The notes under the pieces were generated by a model that saw nothing but the letters and a program-made list of their open reading frames with translations, was not told where the DNA came from and searched no databases. Of a stretch of 64,000 nucleotides of DNA, positions 57,289-64,000 are shown piece by piece. The DNA lies in assembly GCA_963762315.1 (NCBI GenBank), contig CAVXKO010000005.1:434001-498000 (forward strand), in the 5' to 3' direction. The stretch is from RPQJ01 sp963762315. Lineage in GTDB: Bacteria; Pseudomonadota; Gammaproteobacteria; Steroidobacterales; Steroidobacteraceae. Within the stretch, counting starts at the first letter, position 1; every line of letters begins with the position of its first letter. A program made the translations under genes and the position numbers.

Positions 57289-57906
57289 TTATCCGATGTG
57301 CGAGAGGCGCAGGAGCTTCTTGATGTCCGTCAGCAGTGCCTTGTCCGGCGCGCTGCGGGGATAGCTCATCATGAGGTTGCCGAGCGGATCGACGAGATAG
57401 ATGCGGCCGGCCGCGCCCGGGGCATCCGCGTACGACGGGAACTCCCGGATCAGCGCCGCGCCTTCCGGGCTGTCCAGCTTCGCGACCAGCAGGTCGGGGT
57501 GCTCCGCGACGAAGTACTTCGTGTCGCAGCAGCGGCTCGTCACGAGGAACACGCGCTGCACACGATCCATGTCCTTGTTGAGCGCGATGCGCGACTGGCG
57601 CATGAGGTACAGCGACTTGCGGCAATCCGGGCCGCAGGCGCCGTCGTCGACGTAGATCATCGTCCACCTGCCGCGCAGGAACTGGTCGCCCGTCGGCGTG
57701 CCGTCAGCCTTGAGCAGTGACACGGCTGGCAGCGGGCGCGCCGGGTCGATGATCTCGCCCTGGTTGGTGCCGCCTTCCGGGCGCCAGTGGCCCGCGCCGT
57801 AATACAGCCAGAATGCGATTGCGAGCGGGACGAAGAAAATCGCCGCCAGGCCCGCCAGTTGCCACTGGCCGCGGCGCGTCAGGTTCGGTTCCGGGGAAGT
57901 GCTCAT
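57289..57906 (-). CDS. SCO1/SenC-like membrane-anchored thioredoxin-fold protein
   Basis: The 205-residue protein has an N-terminal anchor (LAGLAAIFFVPLAIAFWLYYGAG) and a thioredoxin-type domain: FLRGRWTMIYVDDGACGPDCRKSLYLMRQ, with a CxxxC that matches the copper-binding pair of SCO proteins. The distal histidine of true SCO1 is not obvious, so copper delivery is uncertain; a thiol-reductase role in oxidase assembly is possible. The start overlaps the surf1 stop by four bases. Confidence 0.82.
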   Translation of the reverse strand: MSTSPEPNLTRRGQWQLAGLAAIFFVPLAIAFWLYYGAGHWRPEGGTNQGEIIDPARPLPAVSLLKADGTPTGDQFLRGRWTMIYVDDGACGPDCRKSLYLMRQSRIALNKDMDRVQRVFLVTSRCCDTKYFVAEHPDLLVAKLDSPEGAALIREFPSYADAPGAAGRIYLVDPLGNLMMSYPRSAPDKALLTDIKKLLRLSHIG

Positions 57907-58655
57907 GAACGGTTCGTTTCCGGGACAGGGTCGCGCTGCGTGCTGAGCGCGACGAAAATGACGAGGGACACCGCCGCGAGCGCGAGCCACTGCACAGCGT
58001 AGCCGAGGTGGCGCTCCGGCGGGAACTCGAGCGCCGGGCGCCATGCGCGCTCGTAACCGTCGGGCTGGTCGGCGTCGAGCAGCACGATGCGCGACTCGAC
58101 CGGTTCGCCGTAGACCTGCTCCAGGTCCGCAGCGGTCGGAAAGAGCAGGATGCGCGGCCACTTCACATCGCCCGCGGCGTCCGCCGTGCCGACGCGCAGG
58201 CCGGGGACCGGCAACTGATCGAGTCGTCCAGCCGCCTCACGCATGCCGTCGGCGACCGTCACGACCGGCAGCTGGTCGCGGTGCAGTCCCAGCGGCACCC
58301 AGCCGCGATCCACGAGCAGCAGCTTCTGGCTGCCCGGCCGCACGAAAGGCGTCAGCACCCGGAAACCCGCCGTTCCCGCGCTCGACGGCATGTTGTCGAT
58401 CAGCACCTGGCGCGACGGGTCGTAGGAGCCGCGTGCGGTGACGTGTTGATAGCGCGGCAAGGCGTCGACGGTGCCCAGGCCGAGTTCGACGCTGGTGCTC
58501 GCGCCGCGTTCGAACGAAGCGATCAGCGCCTGCTTTTCCCGCGCACGACCGAACTGCCACGAAGCCAGCGACAGGCAGCCCGCGACCGCCGCCACCGTCA
58601 GCAACGCAGCCCACCACCGCGGCGCGAATACGCGATTGCCGACCTGGAGCCTCAT
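57903..58655 (-). CDS. SURF1-family cytochrome oxidase assembly protein
   Basis: The 250-residue protein has a membrane helix at each end (WWAALLTVAAVAGCLSLASWQ and AVQWLALAAVSLVIFVALS) with the periplasmic SURF1 domain between: LASWQFGRAREKQAL, GSYDPSRQVLIDN, GFRVLTPFV, LLVDRGWVPLG and the final HLGYAVQWLALA. SURF1 helps insert heme a3 into subunit I. First gene of the assembly operon, divergent from the DUF2909 gene with 36 bases between. Confidence 0.93.
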   Translation of the reverse strand: MRLQVGNRVFAPRWWAALLTVAAVAGCLSLASWQFGRAREKQALIASFERGASTSVELGLGTVDALPRYQHVTARGSYDPSRQVLIDNMPSSAGTAGFRVLTPFVRPGSQKLLLVDRGWVPLGLHRDQLPVVTVADGMREAAGRLDQLPVPGLRVGTADAAGDVKWPRILLFPTAADLEQVYGEPVESRIVLLDADQPDGYERAWRPALEFPPERHLGYAVQWLALAAVSLVIFVALSTQRDPVPETNRS

Positions 58656-58691
58656 TTATACTGGCCGCCTCGTGCACGCGACTGTCGGATA

Positions 58692-58895
58692 ATGATCAAG
58701 CTGCTCATCGTGCTCACCCTGGCCGCGATCGTCGCGAGCCTCTTCTCCGGCCTCTTCCATCTCGTGAAAGACGAGGGCCAGTCGAAGCGCATGGTCAATG
58801 CGCTCACCGTGCGTATCGCGCTGTCCGTCCTGCTGTTCATCCTGCTGTTCGTGGCCTGGCGCAACGGCCTGATCGAGCCGCACCACGTCCGCTGA
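58692..58895 (+). CDS. DUF2909 twin transmembrane protein
   Basis: The 67-residue protein has two membrane helices, LLIVLTLAAIVASLFSGLFHLV and RIALSVLLFILLFVAWRNG, joined by KDEGQSKRMVNALTV. DUF2909 genes usually lie within cytochrome oxidase clusters between ctaE and surf1, as here, on the opposite strand. Role unknown, probably in oxidase assembly or stability. Confidence 0.88.
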   Translation: MIKLLIVLTLAAIVASLFSGLFHLVKDEGQSKRMVNALTVRIALSVLLFILLFVAWRNGLIEPHHVR

Positions 58896-58902
58896 AAGCG
58901 CT

Positions 58903-58922
58903 CGGCCGCCCGAAGGCGGCCG
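58903..58922 (+). terminator. Hairpin after the DUF2909 gene
   Basis: CGGCCGCC and GGCGGCCG pair around a CGAA tetraloop eight bases after the stop. No T run follows on the plus strand, so it is a terminator-like structure only. Confidence 0.55.
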
Positions 58923-58938
58923 AAAAGGTGCACGTCAG

Positions 58939-59029
58939 GCTATAGGCTATAGGCTATAGGCTATAGGTCAGACCAAGAGGCTGCGGCTCTGTATTCCGAC
59001 CTATAGCCTATCGCCCATGGCCTATAGCC
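58939..59029. repeat. GCTATAGG tandem repeats with inverted partner
   Basis: Four near-exact copies of an 8-base unit, GGCTATAG, at 58938-58967 are matched by inverted copies (CCTATAGCC, CCTATCGCC, CCATGG, CCTATAGCC) at 59000-59029, about 32 bases later. The pair could fold into a long stem between two convergent genes. Confidence 0.75.
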
Positions 59030-59065
59030 TTCATCTTCGTTTACAACCAGTAAACGAAGATGAAG
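59029..59065 (-). terminator. Perfect 16-bp hairpin covering the end of ctaE
   Basis: CTTCATCTTCGTTTAC (59029-59044) and GTAAACGAAGATGAAG (59050-59065) are perfect inverse copies around a 5-base loop. The right arm encodes the last residues of subunit III and the left arm begins at its TAA stop, so the structure folds in the ctaE message and would end transcription from the oxidase operon, helped by the adjacent repeats. Confidence 0.65.
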
Positions 59066-59921
59066 AGCCCAGCCACACCACGTCGACGAAGTGCCAATAC
59101 CAGGCCACGCCTTCGAAGGCGAAGTGGTGCTTCGGCGTGAAGTGGCCCTTCATCGTCCGCAGCCAGATCACCGTCAGCATGATCGCGCCGATGGTGACGT
59201 GCAGGCCGTGGAAGCCCGTCAGCATGAAGAACGTCGAGCCGTAGACCCCGCTGCCGAGCTTGAGGTTCAACTCGGTGTAAGCGTGGTGGTACTCGGTGGC
59301 CTGCAGGTAGACGAACAGGAAGCCGAGCAGGAACGTCGCCGCGAGGAAGATCTTCAGGATGCCGCGGTTGCCGGCCTTGAGCGCGTGGTGGGCGATGGTG
59401 ATCGTCACGCCCGAGGTCAGCAGGATCGCGGTGTTCCACGCCGGAAGGCCGAACGCCGGGATGGTCTCGAACTCGCCGCCGACCGCCTTCGGGCCGTTTG
59501 TCGGCCAGGCCGGCACGAAGTCCTTCCACAGGAAGATGTTCGTCAGGTACTTCGTGCCCTCGCCGCCGAGCCACGGCACGGACAGCTGCCGCGCGTAGTA
59601 CAGGGCGCCGAAGAACGCCGCGAAGAACATCACCTCGGAGAAGATGAACCACATCATGCCCATGCGGAAAGACTTGTCGACGCCATCGTTGTACATGCCG
59701 GCCTGGCTCTCGCCGATCACGGTGCCGAACCAGCCGAAGAACATGTAGAACACGGCGAGCAGGCCGACCAGCAGGACCCACGGGCCCATCTCCACGCCGT
59801 TCAGCCAGGACGCGACGCCCAGCATCGTGGTGAACAGCGCGAGCGAGCCGACGATCGGCCACTTGCTGCCGTGCGGGATGTAGTACTTCCCCGCGTCATG
59901 AGTGGAATGAGCGTGAGCCAT
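59041..59921 (-). CDS. ctaE: Cytochrome c oxidase subunit III, frameshifted near 59070
   Basis: The protein has the seven-helix COX3 layout: KWPIVGSLALFTTMLGVASW, MGMMWFIFSEVMFFAAFFGALYYAR with the conserved glutamates, LLTSGVTITIAHHALKAG, GSTFFMLTGFHGLHVTIGA and WYWHFVDVVWLG. As read the C-terminus becomes SSSSFTGC; adding one base in the CCC run at about 59068-59071 restores LFIFVYWL and the TAA at 59041-59043, giving 293 residues. Subunit III stabilises the aa3 core in the inner membrane. It follows ctaG by 28 bases. Confidence 0.95.
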
Positions 59922-59949
59922 GGTCGAGCCTCTTCGTTGGAACCTGTGG

Positions 59950-60492
59950 TCAGCGTGCCGCGAGCTTCTGGCCCGGCACGACGTACATCGAATACGCGAG
60001 CGTCATGCGGTCCACCGACGCCGGAAGCGCCGGGTCGACGATGAAGCGCACGGTGAATTCCCGCTCCTCCGACGCCGCGAACGACTGCGGCGTGAAGCAG
60101 AAGCACTCGGTCTTCTGCAGGTAGCGGGACGTGGTGATCGGCGCGATGCTCGGCACCGCCTGCGCGACCACCGGTACGGTGGACTTGCTGCGGATGCGGA
60201 ACTTCGCCTCGTAGAGCTTGCCCGGCTGCACGGTGAGCTCGCGCGTCTCGGGGGTCAGCTCGAAGTCGCTGCCGTCCGGCAGCAGCGACATCATCTCCAG
60301 TCGAACCTGGCGGCCGGCACCGGAATCCGACGCCTGGATGGCGGACGGTCGGTCGTTGACCTTGATGCCCGCCGCCTCGCAGACGACCTTGTAGAGCGGG
60401 ATGAGCGCAAACCCGAATGCAAAGCTGCCCGCGGTCATCAGCACGAGGCCGCGGACCAGCGAGCGATCGAGCTTGCGTCCGTCGCCGGCCAC
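59950..60492 (-). CDS. ctaG: Cytochrome c oxidase assembly protein CtaG/Cox11
   Basis: CtaG delivers copper to the CuB site of subunit I. The 180-residue protein has one N-terminal helix (RGLVLMTAGSFAFGFALIPLYKVVCEAAG) and a periplasmic immunoglobulin-like domain ending with the copper-binding ECFCFTPQSFAASEEREF, where the CFCF pair is conserved, followed by MTLAYSMYVV. It begins one base after the small membrane protein gene and lies in the ctaD-orf-ctaG-ctaE order. Confidence 0.95.
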   Translation of the reverse strand: MAGDGRKLDRSLVRGLVLMTAGSFAFGFALIPLYKVVCEAAGIKVNDRPSAIQASDSGAGRQVRLEMMSLLPDGSDFELTPETRELTVQPGKLYEAKFRIRSKSTVPVVAQAVPSIAPITTSRYLQKTECFCFTPQSFAASEEREFTVRFIVDPALPASVDRMTLAYSMYVVPGQKLAAR

Positions 60493-60493
60493 G

Positions 60494-60631
60494 TCAGTGC
60501 TGCGACTTCATCATCGCCGAGGCGATGAACGCGACGTAGATGCCGATGGCCGTCAGCGCCAGCACGATCGTCGTCCAGCGGATGCGACGACGCTGCTGCT
60601 CGGTCGGGCCGTTGCTCATGCGGGTAGCCAT
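60494..60631 (-). CDS. 45-residue membrane protein in the oxidase operon
   Basis: Between ctaD and ctaG lies a short gene whose ATG directly follows the ctaD TAA. The product is MATRMSNGPTEQQRRRIRW followed by one membrane helix TTIVLALTAIGIYVAFIASA and MMKSQH. A basic N-terminus and a single helix are typical of small proteins found between ctaD and ctaG in proteobacteria, whose role is unknown, perhaps in assembly or as a minor subunit. ATG at 60619 is an alternative start. Confidence 0.78.
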   Translation of the reverse strand: MATRMSNGPTEQQRRRIRWTTIVLALTAIGIYVAFIASAMMKSQH

Positions 60632-62228
60632 TTACTTGACGACCGGAGCCTCTTCGAACGTGTGGTACGGCGCCGGCGAAGGCACCGTCCACTCGAGGCT
60701 GGTCGTGCGGGCGCCGTCCCACACCACGGCCGAGGCCGCGGCGCCGCCGCGCGCGCACTTCCAGATGATGTACACGAACAGCAGCTGCGAGAGGCCGAAG
60801 CCGAAGCCGCCGATCGACGAGATCATGTTCCAGTCCGCGAACTGCGTGGAGTAGTCCGGGATGCGGCGCGGCATGCCGGCGAGCCCGAGGAAGTGCTGCG
60901 GGAAGAACAGGACGTTCACGAAGATCGCCGACAGCCAGAAGTGCAGGTTGGCGAGCTTCATGTCGTACATGTGGCCCGTCCACTTCGGCATCCAGAAGTA
61001 CACGCCGGCCATGATGCGCGAACACCGCGCCCGGCACCAGCACGTAGTGGAAGTGCGCGACGATGAAGTAGGTGTCGTGATACTGGAAGTCGACCGGGGC
61101 GATGGCCATCATCAGGCCCGAGAAGCCGCCGATCGTGAACAGGAACAGGAAGGCGAGCGCGAACAGCATGGGCGGCTCGAACGAGAGCGAGCCCTTCCAC
61201 ATCGTCGCCGTCCAGTTGAACACCTTCACGCCCGTCGGCACGGCGATCAGCATCGTCGAGAGCATGAAGAACATCTCGCCGGCCAGCGGCATGCCGACGG
61301 TAAACATGTGGTGCGCCCAGACGATGAACGACAGGAACGCGATCGAGGCGGTCGCGTACACCATCGAGTCGTAGCCGAACAAGGGCTTGCGCGAGAACGT
61401 GGGGATGATCTCCGACACGATCCCGAACGCCGGCAGGATCATGATGTACACCTCGGGGTGCCCGAAGAACCAGAAGATGTGCTGGTAGAGCACCGGGTCG
61501 CCGCCGCCCGCCGCAGCGAAGAACGTGGTGTGGAAGAAGTGGTCGGTGAGCAGCATCGTCACCGCGCCGGCGAACACCGGCATCACGGCGATCAGCAGGT
61601 AGGCCGTGATCAGCCACGTCCACACGAACAGCGGCATCTTCAGCAGCGACATGCCCGGCGCGCGCAGGTTCATGATCGTGACGATGATGTTGATCGAGCC
61701 CATGATCGACGAGGCGCCCGCGAGGTGGATCGCGAAGATCGCGAGCGGGAACGCGTCGCCGGTCTGCAGCACGAGTGGCGGGTAGAGCGTCCAGCCGCCG
61801 GCGGGACCGCCGCCCGGCATGAACAGCGACAGGATCAGCAGCGAGAACGCTGCCACCAGCAGCCAGAAGCTGAAGTTGTTCATGCGCGGCAGCGCCATGT
61901 CGGGCGCGCCGATCTGCAGCGGGATCATCCAGTTGGCGAGGCCCACCGTGGCCGGCATCACCGCGCCGAATACCATGATCAGCGCATGCACCGTCGTCAT
62001 CGTGTTGAAGAAGCCCGGGTCGACGAGCTGCATGCCGGGCATGAACAACTCGGCGCGGATGATGAGCGCCATCGAGCCGCCGATCAGGAACATGATCAGG
62101 CTGAACACCAGGTACATCGTGCCGATGTCCTTGTGATTGGTGGTCGTCAGCCAGCGCATGATGCCCTTGGCCGGGCCGTGATCGTCGTGACCGTGCGCGG
62201 CGTGGTCGTGAGTGTGGGTCGAGCTCAT
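60632..62228 (-). CDS. ctaD: Cytochrome c oxidase subunit I, frameshifted near 61018
   Basis: Subunit I holds heme a and the heme a3-CuB centre. Features: a His-rich N-terminus, TTNHKDIGTMYLVFSL, TVHALIMVFGAVMPA with a heme a ligand, WFFGHPEVYIMILPAFG (CuB histidine with cross-linked tyrosine), WAHHMFTVGMP (CuB histidine pair), THE lysine region SxTGVKVFNW and DTYFIVAHFHYVLVPGAVFA with heme ligands. One extra base at about 61017-61019 breaks VFA-IMAGVYFWMPKWTGHMYD; repaired length is 531 residues. Start ATG at 62226-62228. Proton-pumping A-type enzyme. Confidence 0.97.
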
Positions 62229-62235
62229 CGTGCGA

Positions 62236-63135
62236 TTACTCCGCGTTCGCGACCCGGAGGGCCGACTCAGTCTGTTGTGCAACCGGGGCAGCGAGCTGCG
62301 CCGTCTTGGCGGCGGCGGTCGCGGCGGCCTGGCGCGCGCTCTTCTGCGCGGCGAGCCAGGCGGCGTAGTCGGCCTGCGACTTCACGACGACCACGATCGG
62401 CATGAAGCCGTGGTCGCGGCCGCAGAGCTCGACGCACTGGCCGCGGTAGGTGCCTTCCTTGTCCGCCGTGAACCACAGCTCGTTGATGTAGCCCGGGATC
62501 GCGTCCTTCTTGATCGCGAAGTCCGGCACCCACCAGGCGTGGATGACGTCGGCCGACGTGATCAGCATGCGCACCTTCTTGCCGACCGGCACGACGAGCG
62601 GGTTGTCGACGTCGAGCAGGTAGTTGTCGACCTTGTTCACGTCGACGCCCGAGTCGAGCTGGCGCGCCTCGTTGCTCGCGCTCGCGAGCGTGGAGAAGAA
62701 CGACACGCCTTCGTCGACGTACTCGTACTGCCACTTCCACTGGTAACCGGTCGCCTTCACGGTGATGTCGGAATTGCTCGTGTCGTCGATCTTCACCAGC
62801 GTGCGCGCGGCCGGCACGGCCATGGCGACGAGGATCAGCACCGGGATGACGGTCCACACGATCTCGGCCGTCGTGCTGTGATCGAAGGTGGCCGGCACGG
62901 CGCCCTTCGATTTCCGGAAGGTGGCGATCGAGTAGATCATCACGCCGAACACCGCGACGGCGATCGCCACGCAGACCCAGAGGATCAGCATGTGCAGGCC
63001 GTAGATCTCGCGGCTCAGTTCGGTGACGCCGACGCGCAGGTTCACGTCGGACCAGGCAGCCAGGGCCGGACCGGAAGCGAGCACCGAGAGTGCTGCACCG
63101 GCCGCGAGGGCACGCTTCACCATCTTCATTGTCAC
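62236..63135 (-). CDS. ctaC: Cytochrome c oxidase subunit II
   Basis: Subunit II accepts electrons from cytochrome c. It has a signal peptide (VKRALAAGAALSVLASGPALA), two membrane helices (HMLILWVCVAIAVAVFGVMIYS and EIVWTVIPVLILVAMAVPA), ATGYQWKWQYEY, and the CuA site with VIHAWWVPDFAIK and GQCVELCGRDHGFMPI (two cysteines, histidine, methionine). There is no C-terminal cytochrome c domain; the tail is Ala-rich. I chose GTG at 63133-63135 behind GGGAG; ATG at 63127-63129 is also possible. Confidence 0.96.
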   Translation of the reverse strand: MTMKMVKRALAAGAALSVLASGPALAAWSDVNLRVGVTELSREIYGLHMLILWVCVAIAVAVFGVMIYSIATFRKSKGAVPATFDHSTTAEIVWTVIPVLILVAMAVPAARTLVKIDDTSNSDITVKATGYQWKWQYEYVDEGVSFFSTLASASNEARQLDSGVDVNKVDNYLLDVDNPLVVPVGKKVRMLITSADVIHAWWVPDFAIKKDAIPGYINELWFTADKEGTYRGQCVELCGRDHGFMPIVVVVKSQADYAAWLAAQKSARQAAATAAAKTAQLAAPVAQQTESALRVANAE

Positions 63136-63199
63136 CAGGACTCCCATTTGTTTACCGGCACTTGCCACCGCGGACAGCCTCCGGACCCGCGTCGACCCG

Positions 63200-63709
63200 T
63201 CAGGGCCTGAGCGCGGGTGATTCGCTCGTCTTCCCCACCAGTTGCTGGAGGCGCGACGCGAGGTTGCGTCGCTCCTCCTCCGTGAGAAACCGTCCCACTT
63301 CGCAGGCGCGGCCGTGCGACTCGATGACGAGCCGGCTCGGGTGTTGCGACCTTTGCGGGTCGCGCAGTTTAACCCTCGCCCAATGGCGAGGAAATACCAT
63401 CAGACTCAATCTATTGCCTGCGCCTCGCTCGATCGTCACCGTTTCATCCGAAACGACGATCACCTCGCGCTGGGCGCCGCTGCGCATGCTCGCGCGGACG
63501 GCCCACGCGAGCAGCCCGATTTCGAGGCCGGCGAACGGAAGTATCGGCCAGAGGCCGCGAAACGCGAAGAACAGCGCCACGGCGAACGTGAGCGCGGCCA
63601 GGCTCCCCACGAACAGCCGCGCGCCCTGCGGCGTGAGGGAACAGTTCGGCGCGAGCTCGATGCGGTGCTCGAGTTCGTGCGGCGGGGGGCGGTGTGAGGC
63701 AACGACCAT
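63200..63709 (-). CDS. DUF2244 domain membrane protein
   Basis: The 169-residue protein has the family's N-terminal PNCSLTPQGARLFVGSLAAL, two membrane helices (residues 34-50 and 56-72), and a cytoplasmic beta domain with VIVVSDETVTIERG and WARVKL. DUF2244 genes are commonly placed just before ctaC in proteobacteria, as here with a 64-base gap, so a link to the oxidase is likely though its role is unknown. Confidence 0.87.
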   Translation of the reverse strand: MVVASHRPPPHELEHRIELAPNCSLTPQGARLFVGSLAALTFAVALFFAFRGLWPILPFAGLEIGLLAWAVRASMRSGAQREVIVVSDETVTIERGAGNRLSLMVFPRHWARVKLRDPQRSQHPSRLVIESHGRACEVGRFLTEEERRNLASRLQQLVGKTSESPALRP

Positions 63710-63743
63710 CGCGGGACCGGCAGCGCAAAGGTCGCAATGTAGC

Positions 63744-63775
63744 TAGGTTGCGGCCCGTCGACAACGCGCAACCTA
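63744..63775 (-). terminator. Inverted repeat between bioD and DUF2244
   Basis: TAGGTTGCG (63744-63752) and CGCAACCTA (63767-63775) form a 9-bp stem with a 14-base loop just downstream of bioD on its strand. There is no T run; it may end bioD transcription or mark the promoter region of the oxidase operon. Confidence 0.5.
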
Positions 63776-63796
63776 AGGAAAGATTGAGCTTTTTCG

Positions 63797-64000
63797 TCAG
63801 GCCGGGGCCGCGGCGTCCAGCATGCGGCTCACGACCGAGCGGGCGATCGGTCCGGACAGGTGCCCGGCCGCGGCGGCTGGATCCGGATTCGGACCCAGGG
63901 GCGGCACGAGCGCGATGGGTGGGCCGCCCAACAGCCGCTCGAGCGAGTGGAGGTTGGCGTCGAGACGCTCGAAGTCCGGGTCGACCTGGTTGCCGATCCA
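63797..64000 (-). CDS. bioD: Dethiobiotin synthetase, C-terminal fragment
   Basis: The gene runs off the window edge; 67 codons and the TGA remain. The reading WIGNQVDPDFERLDANLHSL, then RLLGGPPIALVPPLGPNPDP matches the end of BioD, where NxxDP and the PPLG strand contact the nucleotide and substrate. BioD makes dethiobiotin from diaminopelargonate, CO2 and ATP. The name rests on this C-terminal pattern alone. Confidence 0.82.
   Translation of the reverse strand, partial: WIGNQVDPDFERLDANLHSLERLLGGPPIALVPPLGPNPDPAAAAGHLSGPIARSVVSRMLDAAAPA

Noticed and set aside
58939..59029. GCTATAGG array as a CRISPR
   Set aside because: The units are only eight bases and directly abutting, with no spacers and no cas genes.

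Overview
High-GC bacterial chromosome, most likely a gammaproteobacterium related to the Xanthomonadales/Nevskiales/Steroidobacterales groups. This rests on gene content and order (glnA-DUF4124-ntrB-ntrC; trmL-gpsA-secB-grxC-yibN-envC; tatABC-dtd; trkH-trkA; a complete aa3-type cytochrome oxidase locus) and is not proven to genus. No rRNA, tRNA, CRISPR array or prophage was recognised.

Layout. 1-3.7 kb: start of glyQ, a CoA-binding protein, an RDD membrane protein, a quinone-reductase-like MDR enzyme and a YeiH-type exporter. 3.9-12.6 kb: catabolism and envelope genes (putA, a small lipoprotein, sulfoacetaldehyde acetyltransferase xsc, a DUF2950/DUF3300 pair). 12.6-17.7 kb: nitrogen control, with an NtrC palindrome and a sigma-54 promoter in front of glnA, then DUF4124, ntrB and ntrC. 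17.7-28.7 kb: housekeeping genes, a c-di-GMP protein, an S41 protease and small membrane proteins. 28.8-37.4 kb: transport block with a DMT exporter, an OPT transporter and three tandem POT peptide transporters, with a decayed amidohydrolase between two of them. 37.4-47.6 kb: Tat translocase, dtd, TPR lipoprotein, PBP1B, Trk potassium uptake, UvrD. 47.7-49.0 kb: an IS110-family element inside a REP-like repeat. 49-54 kb: accessory genes (putative metallopeptidase, GIY-YIG, FadL-type porin, membrane protein, DUF2799 lipoprotein). 54-63.7 kb: cytochrome c oxidase structural and assembly genes with heme O/A synthesis. The window ends in bioD.

Most interesting object. The IS110 element (47706-48883) can be delimited to the base because it splits one copy of a two-hairpin REP-like repeat that is present intact 30 bp away and elsewhere in the window. 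Both junctions carry a CT core dinucleotide. The roughly 200-base leader upstream of the transposase contains, in the order known for IS110 bridge RNAs, short matches to left target, right target, left donor and right donor. This looks like a bridge RNA that directs the element into REP palindromes.

Caution on sequence quality. Eleven single-base frameshifts interrupt conserved genes (putA, DUF2950, DUF3300 twice, DUF4124, ntrB, secB, GGDEF-EAL, S41 protease, ctaE, ctaD), some of them at short homopolymer runs. Because several of these genes are core functions, sequencing or assembly error is the likeliest cause. I give whole-gene coordinates across each shift.
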